The notes under the pieces are model-generated. The model worked only from the letters and a program-made list of their open reading frames with translations. It did no database searches and was not told the origin of the DNA. Positions 11,640 to 22,908 of a stretch of 64,000 bases of DNA are shown here, one piece after another. A program made the position numbers and the translations under genes. This stretch comes from [Phialemoniopsis] sp. UDSM-2020 (Eukaryota > Ascomycota > Sordariomycetes > Thyridiales > Thyridiaceae), in assembly GCA_018873225.1 (NCBI GenBank), contig JAEILZ010000002.1, positions 496,001 through 560,000 on the forward strand, given 5' to 3'. The number at the start of each line of letters is the position of its first letter. Positions within the stretch are counted from its first letter, which is position 1.

Positions 11640-12291
11640 ACAAATTGGAGGTTTATGTTTTTCTCATGCCAGCTGTGAGATGGGGTCATGGCTTAGCTTG
11701 TGTACGCAGCCATTCGTTGACGCTCCCTACCATTCAAACTTTACCAAAAAACATATGTACTGGTCCGATTGCTGATCATGTCAATGTGTGTTCTCCTTGC
11801 CCTTGTTGAGGCATATTTTACAAGAGATTAGATACGCACCAAGGATTTGCTAACATCTTGAGGAAGCGATGTTCCGAAATTTGCTCTGATTGCATGCCTG
11901 AAGTGGCGAGCGGCCGTCCACATTCTTAACTCCACAAACACCATGGCTAAAGTATTCACACAATTCGAGGTTATGACCCTTAATGATAACAAACGAGGCT
12001 GATGCTGGAATAACAATGATTTAAACCAAATAGAAGTCGCGCGCGTGATGAATGATGCGACCGACCCATCGTCAGCATGAGGTCGAATTATGGTGCAACT
12101 CACAGAGCTTGCGATTGCGGAACTATGTAGCTGTGAGAATGGATCGCGTAGGATCTCTCCCACGATAAAGCGAGATGAGGGCCGGGGTGTATACGAGAGC
12201 ATCAGTTTAAACCTCGATGGGTGCTCTCGAAAGTGTTGTATTTGATATCATTGAAGCAGTGGTTTATCTTACGCAACGATTCCCTCGCAAG
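11640..12291. other. Intergenic
   Basis: No supported gene. It comprises the 3' flank of the GH39-like gene and the promoter of the small secreted protein gene. A minus-strand frame at 11828-12202 lacks any protein-like feature. Confidence 0.5.
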
Positions 12292-12298
12292 TATATAA
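12292..12298 (+). promoter_or_regulatory. TATA box of the small secreted protein gene
   Basis: TATATAA, 104 nt before the ATG at 12402. Confidence 0.55.
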
Positions 12299-12401
12299 AC
12301 CTGGTGTCCTTCTTCCCTCGCATCGACAGGTTTCACAATCCACTGGCGATTATCGATCTTTCACACTTACATCAGAGGACTAACGGAAAACTTCGAGCAT
12401 C

Positions 12402-13032
12402 ATGCATCTCCCCACTCTCACCTCCGTTGTGCTCGTGGCAATGCTCGGAGCCCCTGTTCTCGCAGCTCCTGGCGATGACCACGCCGGTATTAGCCCAGTG
12501 CCGGTCGAGGACATCACACATGAGCCTACTGTATACACAGACGACGACGAGGTGATCACTATCTACGATATCGACGGCAAAGCTGCGAAGATCACCTTCC
12601 CCAAGATCGTCTGTGGGGAGACGAGGTCCATCGATGCCAAGGCAAAAGACTTTGAGAATTGGGCCTATCGCTTTGTCCGGAACGCTTGTGAGAAAGGAGC
12701 AACGGTGCTTGATCCCCACTGGGTACATGAGAGCGGTCTTGCTGGCGATGTAAGTCGCGCCCGGAGATACATCCAATGGACATGACTAACGGCCCTCATA
12801 GCATGAACCGAACTGGGCGGTCTGCAACGTCTCCGAGCAGAAGCGTGGATGCGCACTTACCTCGGCCCTGTGGGACCAGGTGTGCGACAAGCTGAATGCC
12901 AAGTGCAGCCTCGGGGCAAAACAATATACGGAGGGATCGGTTCATGTGGCAGTAGATGGCAAAGTGGCCCTTCACATTGGTCGGTACAGGATAATTGTTG
13001 GCGCCCTGTCTGGGCGAATCTGTCACTTCTAG
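12402..13032 (+). CDS. Small secreted cysteine-containing protein, unknown
   Basis: Two exons, 12402-12749 and 12802-13032 (52-nt intron, GTAAGT to TAG), give about 192 aa. MHLPTLTSVVLVAMLGAPVLAAP is a clear signal peptide. The mature N-terminus is acidic (DDHAG, TDDDEVITIYDIDG). Seven Cys lie in the last two thirds, in contexts such as KIVCGE, RNACEK, WAVCNV, RGCAL, DQVCDKL, AKCSL and RICHF, enough for three disulfides. The protein ends four residues after G-R-I-C. No catalytic motif is visible. Size, secretion and cysteines make it a candidate apoplastic effector or surface protein, but that is inference. It sits between the GH39-like gene and the convergent sugar transporter. Confidence 0.8.
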
Positions 13033-13175
13033 AAGTTTTCAATGGTTGACATTGCCGTACGTGTCGATCATTGATGCCTTCGGAAGTCCTATTTACTATT
13101 CGCGTCACGATTCCAAGCCCCCTTGCGATTGACCGAGATAAGTGTTCTGTTTTGAGCCTTAAAGCCGCGTAAGGC

Positions 13176-15136
13176 TTAGACCTTGGGCTCCTCGCGGAGA
13201 GTTGGCCGAGCTTCAGCCCTCTTCTCATCCACGTCCTCCGCGTGCCCGACAGCTGCGGCCTCGACTTTGACAGCAGTACCAGTCTCCTCACCAGCCGCGA
13301 CAGCATCAACCTCACCAAAGATCTTGTCCATGCGCTCGAGTGACACGCCCTTTGTCTCGGGTAAGATGAAGATAACTGAAATCAGACACAGCGTATTGAG
13401 ACCGAAGAGCAACCAGTAACTCTTGCCGCCGACCTCACTGTTGAAACGCGGCCATGGCTGAGTGATGGCCAGGAGACAGGCCGTCTGGCCCAGTAGCGAG
13501 ATACCGAACGCCTTGTCTCTGACTTCCTGAGGGAAGATCTCTGACGCTACGGCCGGTGCAATGGGTCCGTTGGACCAACAGTACGTCAGGCCCACAATGA
13601 ACAGCATGGCCACCTCGACCACGGCAGCGGCTTTGTTATCATTGTTGGGGAAGGCCGTGGTGAGTGACGACATGATTAGCAGCGCTAGAGCTTGGATGGT
13701 GAAGCCGGCAATGAGGAGACCTCTGCGTCCGAATCGGTCGACGGTGAAGGTATTCACGAGGACGATCAGCAATTGCAAGACTGACTGGATACCGTTGATG
13801 GCCAGGGCTTGGTGACCGGAGTTCCAACCTAGAGATTCGTAAATCTAGCGCCGCATTAGTTCTGCGCATGGTCATCGACACCGTGGCGTAGTGAGTAGTG
13901 TTGACTTACAATTGCGGCATACATAGTCAGCGCAGCGATTCCTCCGGCTTGTCTAATTACTGAGGTCAGCAGGGAATAACGCCGAATCTCAGAAGGGGAC
14001 CTTACTGTAGGGCTGTGGCATAGAGGCCATACGCCAAGCGCTTTCGCAAAGCCTTCGATTTGAATATTCCAGTATACCCGGTATCAAACGTCTTCCGGTA
14101 TTCGTATGATGCGACGATGTCGTGGAATTCCATGCTAACATGGTCGGACTCGGGAGTACCCATCCTCAGCTTGCAAAGGGTTGTCAGGCAACGACTCGGG
14201 TCGTCTGGATGTTTCTCGTAGAGCCAACGAGGGGACTCGGGGTACCAGAAGGAGACAATGAGGAAGGCGAGACCGATGGGGATCTGTATGATGTTGGATA
14301 CGCGCCAGGCGATGTTGAATGGGCTGGTGTGGAAGGACATGCCGTATCCGGCCCAGAAGGCGATCAAGGTGCCAAGTTGATAGCCGAATTGCGTCACCGT
14401 ACCGACGAAAGAACCGCGCAGGAGCTTCGGTGCGCATTCGGCCACTTCATCGACATGTCAGCAATACTCTCTCCACGCTTAGTGCTCAAAGGAGACAGGC
14501 GCACCGTATAAACTGCTTGCGATGTAGATACACCCAAAGCCGAGCCCGCTGTGTTGCATGTCAGTTGCACAATCCGGAAGCTCGCGATTTCAATATGCTT
14601 TGAACATACGTCAACAGTCGACCAAAGATGAGGACACCGTATGTATTCGGAACGCTTTGTACTACCACACCGATGATCATGACCTGGGCTTCGTGTTAAT
14701 CATTGATCTCCGAGACCTAGTAGGAATGTGACTGACACTGATGGAGATGCGAAGAGCCCAGAGGCGACCGACAAAGTTGGCCAGGGTACCTCCAATGCAC
14801 AACTGAGCCAGACCTGTGCTGGCCCAAGGGATTGTTGCAATAACTCCAGTCCTTGTCGAGTCGACATTGTAGTATTCGATAAACTAACATATTGTATCAG
14901 TGTTGGATGGTCAAGGAGGGCATCGGCTTAGGCACGGAGAATGTCGCGTACTTGCTTGTCTGCCAGGATAACGGTCATGATTCCGGCATCATAGCCTTTC
15001 GTGGTAGTTAGCTTCAGGTGCTTCAATGCAATTGATGCGTAGACTTGCCATTGAAAGCCAGGCTGAAGACCATGCTATACAGCAGTAGAGCTGCATAGCG
15101 GTCGTTCGCCGGGAGGAATGTCTCCATGAAGCCCAT
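13176..15136 (-). CDS. MFS sugar transporter
   Basis: Eight exons reconstruct in one frame to about 515 aa: 15136-15049, 14995-14952, 14883-14737, 14683-14610, 14548-14505, 14444-14006, 13952-13910 and 13844-13176. Sugar-porter family marks are GYDAGIMTVIL after TM1, FVGRLWALR in loop 2-3, FGRLLTGLGFG, YPESPRWLYEKHP, VDRFGRRGLLIAG in loop 8-9, and LPETKGVSLERMDKIF after TM12. It would import a monosaccharide or small oligosaccharide by proton symport at the plasma membrane. The first intron uses a GC donor (GCAAGT) instead of GT. Its start is about 670 nt from the divergent GH127 gene, and the shared promoter holds CCCACCGGAG elements, so it probably takes up products of GH127 and the GH39-like enzyme. 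That link is inferred from context. Confidence 0.88.
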
Positions 15137-15803
15137 GTTGTCGACTATCGTTGGCGAGATCCAGTGTTTAGTGATATCACGATGCACACAGAATTGACGG
15201 GTACAAGGAGAAGTAGAAAGCCTCCAGGGAGCATGTGATTATATAGACTGACGTGTGATCGCGTCCCGGGCTTACTTTCTTCAAATCGGCAATTGGAATC
15301 AGGACCGCCGCCCACGGGGTTCGGGTCCCATACACCTGCCAGTCTGCCGGATGGTCCCCAGCATTCAAGTGGATGGTGGATGGCACGAGGACACGAGAAG
15401 TCGTGTTTGTCTTGATCCGTGATTGGCGCGGCTCCTGCCCTGGTACCCCATCCTGGGCACTCCGGTGGGAGAAAGCTAACTATTTGCGCTAACGTCGCGC
15501 CCACCGGAGCCATCCCATCGGAGCGGTGGGCGTGCGGAGAAGCGCCCACACCCGAACACCTGCAGCATGATGACGAGCCCCGGCTCACAGCGCCAGCTCA
15601 CCTTAACGATGAGGGTCTATGGTGCTTTTGCATCGACCGGTGATCCGATGACTTTGGGTCGTTCTCACGTGCACGTGTCGATCAGTCTCTATAGACTAGC
15701 TGTTCAATGCAATCTGTAATGTAAAAGTCAGGCTTGTATCGTCTTTCATTATTCGCAACACTGCTGATCGCTCTTCATCCAACTCGCCGACCAAGTCCCC
15801 GCT
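15137..15803. promoter_or_regulatory. Divergent promoter of the sugar transporter and GH127 genes
   Basis: 667 nt between two divergent starts. The right half is compact and GC-rich and holds three copies of the decamer found upstream of the GH39-like gene. A 147-codon minus-strand frame (15145-15588) overlaps it and looks fortuitous. Confidence 0.65.
15460..15523. promoter_or_regulatory. CCCACCGGAG elements in the transporter/GH127 promoter
   Basis: CTCCGGTGGG (minus-strand copy) is at 15460-15469, CCCACCGGAG at 15500-15509, and a one-mismatch copy CCCATCGGAG at 15514-15523. The last two are 14 bp apart, much like the 13-bp pair at 9739-9761. The arrangement suggests a dimeric or repeated operator shared by the GH39-like, transporter and GH127 genes. 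Confidence 0.6.
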
Positions 15804-17951
15804 ATGACCAATCCGCAGTTCGTATTTCACCAAAGCTCCTTTACCGGGCCCTCGCTCCTCCAAGATAGACGAGATATCGTTCGCACTGTTACAGTGAAGG
15901 CACAACTGAAGCAGCTGCGAGAGACTGGAAGATACGACTGTTTCAAGCTGAAGTGGCATCCGACATACGACGAGGAGTATCTATGGCCGGTTCCAAAGAG
16001 CTTGTTCTGGGACAGTGACATTGCAAAATGGATAGAAGGAGCTTGCTACTTTCTGGCTCAGGACTACGACCGTGAGATTGATACAGCCGTGCAGGAGCTG
16101 GTAGAAGACATCAGGAGTGCTCAACAGGAAGATGGCTACCTAAATGTTTATTTCACTGTGGTCGAGCCCAAGGCAAGATGGACCAACATCAGAGACCAGC
16201 ATGAACTGTGAGTTCTGAAGTTCGCCTTCAATTGCAATACAGACGCGCGGCTAATTGTTCGAAGATATAACGCAGGGCATCTGATCGAAGCAGCACTAGC
16301 CCACAGGGACTATTATCACAACAATCTTTTGCTAGAGCCTATCGAGAGATACGTCCAACTGCTCAGCACCCTCTTTGGTCCTGGCCCTGATCAGAGGCAC
16401 GCATATCCCGGTCACCCCGAGATTGAACTCGCATTACTACGTCTTTACAAAGCCACGGGGAATGAAGCCGCCTATGATTTAGCACGGTACTTCCTTGAAG
16501 AGAGGGGAAACCCAAGCGGGCAAGAAGGAATGCAATACTATGATTGGGAGGAGAGACAACGTGGTGATCATCACTATCTCCGACCAAATCCCTATCCCGA
16601 GGCTGGCAGTCATTGGTACAACCAAGCGCATGCTCCTATCCTGGAACAACAATCCGTCGAAGGCCATTCAGTAAGGGCAATGTACCTGCTGACAGCCGTT
16701 GCTGATCTCCTTTGCATCGATCAACCAGGCCCAGCTTCCAAGCCTCTCGCAAGGCGGTCCGAATGGTCCAGTGCAATGAGTCGCTTGTGGAAAAACATGG
16801 TTGACAAGAGGATGTCTGTCACTGGGGGTATCGGAGCTATGAAGCAATGGGAGGGCTTTGGAATCGACTATTTTCTCCCCCAAGGAACGGATGACGGCGG
16901 CTGCTACAACGAAACATGTGCTGCTATTGGTGTCATCATGCTGGCAGAGCGGCTCTTGGAACTGGATCTCAACTCGAAGTATGCGGACATTATGGAGCTT
17001 TGCTTGTACAACGCTGTAATGACTGCGACGGACCTTCACGGGACGGCCTTCACCTATGTCAACCAGTTGGCGTCTTCCGACAAGGATAGAAGCGAGAGAT
17101 TTGACTGGTTTGAGTGTGCATGCTGCCCACCGAATTTGATGCGGTTGTTTGGCAGTTTAGGGGGATATCTCTGGGATTACGAGGGAGCGAACGGACAGGC
17201 ATTTGTCAATGTTCATCTATACACGACCGCAAAAATTGAGTTTGCTGTTGATGGTGAGCGAAAGGTGATCCTTCAACAGAAGTCAAACTGGCCATGGGAG
17301 GGAAGGGTCGACTTTGGGCTTGAAGCATCGTCGTCTGTGGCAACAACAATCCGGCTAAGAATCCCAGCATGGGCCAAAGGGAACTTCAAGGTGAGTTCGA
17401 ACCTCTTTCTGGCCCTCCCCTGGAATACACTGACAAGTTGGCGTTTTATCCAGCTCGATCCACCATGTGAGACGGCCAAAGTCGAAAAGGGCTACGTCGT
17501 TCTCGATTCATCATACACAGCCAAGCACCCCAATTTCGCATTGGAAGTTGGAGGGTTTGAGCCCAGGTTTGTGGCTCCGCATCCGTACACTGGGCAGAAC
17601 ACCATTACTGCCGCAAAAGGACCGCTGATCTACTGCGTTGAGGACTCCGATAACCCCTGGGTGCAGGACCACTTCAAAAACACGATTGTCTCATCTCGGG
17701 CAAAGCTCACAGAGGAGAAGAGAACCATGGGTGATCCCGAGCATCATTACGTAGCACTGCGTTCCTCATGCCGAGAGCGGAATGTTGGTCATTGGGATGA
17801 CCAGGAAGAAGGGTCTGACCCCGCCCGAGAAATCGGGACTGTGCCTGAAGACCTGGATGAGCCAAAGGACCTGATCTTTGTGCCATATTATCTCAGAGCC
17901 AATAGAAAGGGCAAAGGCCACATGAGGGTTGGCTTGTTGCGTAGTTCATGA
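15804..17951 (+). CDS. GH127 beta-L-arabinofuranosidase-type enzyme (DUF1680)
   Basis: Three exons, 15804-16207, 16265-17390 and 17454-17951, give about 675 aa. GH127 enzymes remove beta-L-arabinofuranosyl residues with a cysteine nucleophile held at a zinc site. The sequence keeps the expected ligands: GGCYNETCA (Glu near 351, Cys near 353) and ECACCPPN (Cys-Cys near 421-422). The (alpha/alpha)6-barrel core is evident in the segments AGHLIEAALAH, LALLRLYKATG and SVTGGIGAMKQWEGFG. There is no signal peptide, so the enzyme is probably intracellular, acting on imported arabino-oligosaccharides. That fits the divergently transcribed sugar transporter. The second intron is 63 nt, a multiple of three and stop-free; splicing it joins the domain smoothly at NFKLDPPCE. 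Confidence 0.93.
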
Positions 17952-18335
17952 AGGAAACAAGGAGGTTGAGAGGTTGACATGAATTAGACCTGGGCCAGGT
18001 CAATCTTACACTGTTGCTAAGCTCGCAGAGAGAAATGAGCACTAGATACTTATAGACACTTTTAGACATTGATATAGAACTTTATTCATATTGCCTGATA
18101 GAATTTCTAGACTGATAATCCACGATGGTGCCATTGTTGTTGCGATTGTACCTATCCAAGACTAGGCGGTGCACGTGAGCTCCGAGTCCACTGAAACCCA
18201 GGATTTTAGTCAGGCCACATCCCGACTACCCCAACTTTCCCCCTCAAACATCTCATTTCCGACCACATGGCGATGTAGAGTTTAGAGGATGCAACACCGA
18301 GGGTTTCGAACCCTTCATCTACTCCATCTATTCTC
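17952..18335. other. Intergenic, GH127 3' end to regulator promoter
   Basis: 384 nt without a gene. Pyrimidine-rich blocks (CCCCAACTTTCCCCC near 18230) precede the regulator start at 18336, as is usual for fungal transcription starts. I see no TATA box. Confidence 0.5.
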
Positions 18336-21300
18336 ATGGCGTCGCCTGGCCTTGCTGCACATCTGAGGTCACCCTCCAATGGCGCTTCTTACGGCAGACA
18401 TCAGTGTCCGGCGTGTTCGCGTACCTTCAAACGGTCCGAGCACTTGACGCGCCACCAACGAAGCCACCAGCAACAGAACAGAGTGTCCTGCTCAGTGTGC
18501 TCGAAAACATTCTCGCGCAGTGACATTCGCAACCGCCATGAGGCGCTTCATCAGCAGGAACAGCAGCAAGCAAATAGCGGCAGAAAACGAGCGTGTCTCG
18601 AGTGTGCCCGGGTGAGAGGAAGATGCAACAAGACAGACCCTTGTCAAAGATGCCGTCTGCGAGCCCTTGACTGTGTCTATCCCGCCGAAGAGGCAGCAAA
18701 TCATGGACAAGTGGCCTCTTCCGTGACGCCCGACGATGCAGAACAGATGGATGTGTCAACCTCAGACACACTCATGGGTGGCGAAGGTCCACGCCCGTTC
18801 ACCTCTGGGTCGGAAATACCCAATCTGATACCCGCATTCGACGAGTCGTCAAACATGATGATGATGCAACAGGAAGAAGTTCTTGATGGACCCAATGTCG
18901 ACTTCACTACCTCTGCCTCCGCATTTCCCCCTGAGTTGGGCGACAATGCTCCATTCCAGCTTCCGATCAACTGGCTACATCCCGATTATAACATGGATGT
19001 CGACTACACATCCATATTTGGCCTGGGGTCGGGAGTCAATGAATTTGGCTCAACGCAGGAATTTCCAGCATTCACTGGTTGTTTCAGCGGAGAGCAGGAC
19101 AGTGTGCCTCTACTATCTCCAGCTATGGGCCCAAATGCACGGCATCCATATCGAGCTTCACAAGACCTACAGGTCAGCAACGATCTTGCATCAGGAAGTC
19201 CACAGTTAGCCCAGGCGAATGCGGTTTCACCATTCATCGATACGCCAACGCCTGGCTCGAGTGCATCGCTTCCAGGCGGGGCATCAACAGCCTCGAGATT
19301 ATCGATAGAGTCACATTCACCTCGCTTACTCGCGCGTGGGGGCATCTACGCTACCAGCACTAATGGATCAAGGATACCTTGCACCGCCAGGAGGAAGAAG
19401 AAAGCGATACACATACCGGGCTCGACACCGCTAAGGCCCATATCAACGGACACCATAGGAACCATCGGAAAGGAGGATCATCTCCTATTTCAATTCCCAA
19501 ATCTGGATCATTTGTCATGTCCTCCTCTTGAAGAGGCCTTCCAATCAAGAATCGCTAATGCGATCACCTACGACGCGATTGTATCTCACTTTGGACGATT
19601 ATGTTTGAACAGCTATACCTCCCACTCTTCCTATGCGAGCAATGACCTCCCAAGTCTCGACTACTTCAACTTCTTTATCCATCTTTACTTTGAGAACTTT
19701 GACCCTATCCTCCCCGTCTACAACGACAAGGTGGCCAGTCTGCAAGAGAATTGGATACTCGCGGTGGCTGTCGCTGCCATTGGCTCCCAGTACGCCGACA
19801 CAGAGCAGGTATCGCAATGCGTTGTCCCACTTCATGAGTTCCTCCGACGGGCGATTGCATCAGAGCTTGAGCAAAGAGAAGATGCATTGGGCTCCTTACC
19901 ACTAGCTCAGGCGCTAGTACTAAGCCAACTAGGTATGATATATCAAGGTTCTCGCCGACTCAGAGGCCTCGCAAGATCCCGGCGCAGTCTTCTGATAGAT
20001 GCACTGTCATTCTTGGGTCATGATAGCGACTTATCAGACAGCGACTTATCTGAACACCGCTTGGAAGCCTTCTGGAACGAGTGGCTAATTCGGGAAGCTC
20101 AACGTCGGCTGTGTTATGCCATCTGGGTGAGTACCCCCACGCCTCGGGAGCCTCGCCCTCACCATGTAACTAACCGAGCCATGTCGTTCAGCTAATTGAT
20201 TGCATGAACACTTACCACTTCGAACTGCGACCTTTACTGTCGCTTGAGTCAGCGCACTGGGAGCTTCCCCATGATGAGCTGTGGGTTGCACAGAGTGCTG
20301 ACGAGTTCTATAAGAGACACAAATGCTCCAGCAGTAAGCGTCCAGGTCTTCAAACTCTAAATGTAACATGAGATATGCTGATAAATGTCGTTTCTGCAAG
20401 AAAATACAACACTCACAGCTGCTGTCCAAAAGCTCTTTGTCACCAGGGAAACTAAGCCCGATCTGGGTGAATTCAGCAACCTCCTCCTGCTACATGGGGT
20501 TTATCAGGAGATCTTCAAAGTTAAAGCATACTTTGACCGAAGCTTGTCCAGTTGGGTACCCTCAATCCCGCAAGTGAATAGCCAAGGTGCTATTGAGATG
20601 GGTACTGGGAAGACTTCGAGTCGAGATCGGCAGACCACGTTGGCTAGTTGGCGCAGCGCAGCGATGGATTGTGTCGACGTTCTCCACTGGGCTGCGAATG
20701 GTATCGTTGCTCAGCTGTTGGGCGCGGAACATGCCACGGTGCTCCACCTTCACTTCTCCAGAGTCGTACTCTTTTCGCCATACGACAAGATAAGGGCGCT
20801 AGCTACCGGCCTTGCCTCGTTGACGAAGTCACAGCAGCATCAGGCAGAGGGCCCTACTATTTCGAAAGAAGCTACGATGCAATTGGAGACCGAGGTCCTG
20901 GAGTGGGCACAAAGAGATGAGGTCAGTGATCCTTTCACACAGTACACCAAGCAGCCAGTATTAACATTGAACATTCTACAGCACAAAGCAAGACTGGCCG
21001 CACTCCATTGCGGTTGCTTCTTCTGGCATGTTCGTCGATACAGCTGCAATGCTTTCTACGAGCCCGTTTCCGTCTTTCTGGCCACTCTGGTCCTCTGGGC
21101 TTACAGCTCATACGCATCGCGAGCGCCATTGCCAAACCTCACAACAAGCGACGAAGATGGCATCAACGGCCAACCTGACCCGACATTCATTCACCTCGAC
21201 AGGCCGTGCGATGACGAGATGGTCCAGCTGTTTGTGCGATCCGGTCGTCCATCTGTCATCCGTGCGTTCGTTGCAGGTGTTGGCGATATTTACGATACTA

Positions 21301-21443
21301 AAGGGCCACAGGGAATCCTGCGAGAGGGGCAGAAGTTGCTTTCGTCTTTGTCGACAGCCTGGGGCCGGACAGGTGAATATCTTCAAGTCTTGGAAGGGAC
21401 AGAGGCTTTCATTGCGCAGAATCGGCCACGTACTGATGCGTAA
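18336..21443 (+). CDS. C2H2 plus Zn2Cys6 transcription factor
   Basis: Exons 18336-20126, 20192-20333, 20401-20921 and 20982-21443 give about 971 aa. The N-terminus has two tandem C2H2 fingers: CPACSRTF...HQRSH near 24-44 and CSVCSKTF...HEALH near 52-72. A Zn2Cys6 cluster follows (Cys 87, 90, 97, 103, 106, 113; ACLECARVRGRCNKTDPCQR). The long C-terminal half is a fungal-specific transcription factor regulatory domain, e.g. FFIHLYFENFDPILPVYNDK. Fungi have a recognised class combining C2H2 and C6 domains in this order. Its position beside GH127, the transporter and the GH39-like gene makes it a candidate pathway regulator, but no binding site can be assigned to it. The last intron (60 nt, GTCAGT to CAG) is a multiple of three and stop-free, so it is the least certain junction. 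Confidence 0.88.
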
Positions 21444-21636
21444 TTCATAACACGCCTCATCTAACAGCTCTGGTATAGGCCACATGGGTTTGGACCAGCA
21501 AGCACAGGATACGTGGTTAAGTAAAGGGCTGCGAAGAATCTAGTAACTAATGAAAAACTTATGTATTGCCGGTGTGGTTTGGTGTCTTCATCAAGCCCAT
21601 GATGAAAGCCGAAACAGCAAGAAGGCAGGCTTGTCC

Positions 21637-22908
21637 TTAATTCATCCCACAAAGCTTGACCAAGTTATTGAAAGATGCCTCCGGATTGTCCACGAACAGA
21701 GGAAGTTCAAAGGCGGGATCAGCAGCGGCAAAAGCCTCCTCCATCTTTGCCGGCGGGGGATAAATCAACTTGGTGTTGATCATCTCCTTGATGGCTTTCC
21801 CCTGAGTCCCGGTGAAAAGGACTTTGCGATCCCATCCGCTGGTGACGACGGCCGCCGACTCGCCCAGGTCCAGGCAGGTGCCGTATTGAGCCTGCGCGTA
21901 GGGCATTAGGGGGACGGCGAGCACGTCGGCAGCAGCGTTGTGGCCAGCGGAGCGCCCGAGCGGAATAGCGTGCTGGCATGACATCATGGCGTGATTACCC
22001 TCGGTGTCGGTTGCGGCGTAGGCGGTATCGCCCGTAGCAAACACGTCCTTTGCCGATGGCACACGAAGGTCACCGTCGACGTGGAGACGGCCAAGTCTGT
22101 CCTTCTCTGCGGGGATCTGCTTTGTGAGTGCCGAGGCTGCCACACCGGCAGTCCAAATAGCTGTGAGGGTCTCGATGTGTTCTCCGTCCGATGTGGTGAC
22201 GCCGCTGGCATCGATAGCCGTCACGGGGTGTCCGAGGACGAGGTGCACGCCCAGTTTCGCAAGCTCTTGGGAAATGGCCGGGCGAGGGCCGGGTCCAAGG
22301 TCGGGGCCAACGTCCTTCTCGGAGCCGATCATGACGACGCGCATGCTGAAAGCGTCCGAGCCGAAAATCGACCTGAGGCGGTGTGGCAGAGCTGTGGCGA
22401 GCTCAATGCCAGTGAAGCCAGCGCCGCAGACAACAACGGTGTTGCGAGCAGGGCTTGGCGGCAGCGAGACGAGCTTTTGCAGATGAGTCTCGAGCTCGGC
22501 AGCTTCATCGACTTGGTCTACGCTGAACCCGTGCTCCTCAAGGCCGGGGATTTTGGGACGCACAAGGCGGCTCCCGGTCGCCAGGACAAGTCGGTCGTAG
22601 GTCATGGTCGACCGGGCGCCAGTGCCGTCGACCATTTCGATGTTGTGTTCCTCGGTGTGGATCGTATCGACAATGCCGGGGATAAACTTGACACCGGTAA
22701 CGCGGTAAAGGTCCTCGAGTGGGGCCGTCATAGCACTGGGATCAGCCTCGTACAGCCTCGGACGGACGACTAGCTTGGGCTCGGGTGCGATGACGACAAC
22801 TTCAATACTGGGCGTGTCGCCGTTGCTCTCCAGGCTTATGAGTCGTCTCGCTGCCAGCGCGCTCCACATTCCGGCAAAGCCAGAGCCAACAACGATGATT
22901 CTCTGCAT
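21637..22908 (-). CDS. NDH-2/AIF-like FAD-dependent NAD(P)H oxidoreductase
   Basis: Intronless, about 423 aa from the ATG at 22908; the longer frame upstream has only non-ATG starts. Two Rossmann motifs are visible: IIVVGSGFAGMWSALAARR at the N-terminus for FAD, and VVVCGAGFTGIELATALPH near residue 165 for NAD(P)H. DVFATGDTAYAA near residue 290 is the C-terminal FAD-binding motif. This order is that of type II NADH dehydrogenases and AIF-like flavoproteins. There is no mitochondrial presequence and no clear membrane helix. Lack of introns among intron-bearing neighbours and a sequence style close to bacterial NAD(P)/FAD oxidoreductases hint at transfer, which would need a tree. It is divergent from a Zn2Cys6 factor 652 nt away, which may regulate it. 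Confidence 0.85.
   Translation of the reverse strand: MQRIIVVGSGFAGMWSALAARRLISLESNGDTPSIEVVVIAPEPKLVVRPRLYEADPSAMTAPLEDLYRVTGVKFIPGIVDTIHTEEHNIEMVDGTGARSTMTYDRLVLATGSRLVRPKIPGLEEHGFSVDQVDEAAELETHLQKLVSLPPSPARNTVVVCGAGFTGIELATALPHRLRSIFGSDAFSMRVVMIGSEKDVGPDLGPGPRPAISQELAKLGVHLVLGHPVTAIDASGVTTSDGEHIETLTAIWTAGVAASALTKQIPAEKDRLGRLHVDGDLRVPSAKDVFATGDTAYAATDTEGNHAMMSCQHAIPLGRSAGHNAAADVLAVPLMPYAQAQYGTCLDLGESAAVVTSGWDRKVLFTGTQGKAIKEMINTKLIYPPPAKMEEAFAAADPAFELPLFVDNPEASFNNLVKLCGMN

Noticed and set aside
15145..15588. 147-codon minus frame in the divergent promoter
   Set aside because: Low-complexity GC-rich sequence with no ATG-led domain, overlapping the promoter motifs.
21991..22773. 260-codon plus-strand frame
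   Set aside because: Antisense to the NDH-2/AIF-like gene, which has both nucleotide-binding motifs.
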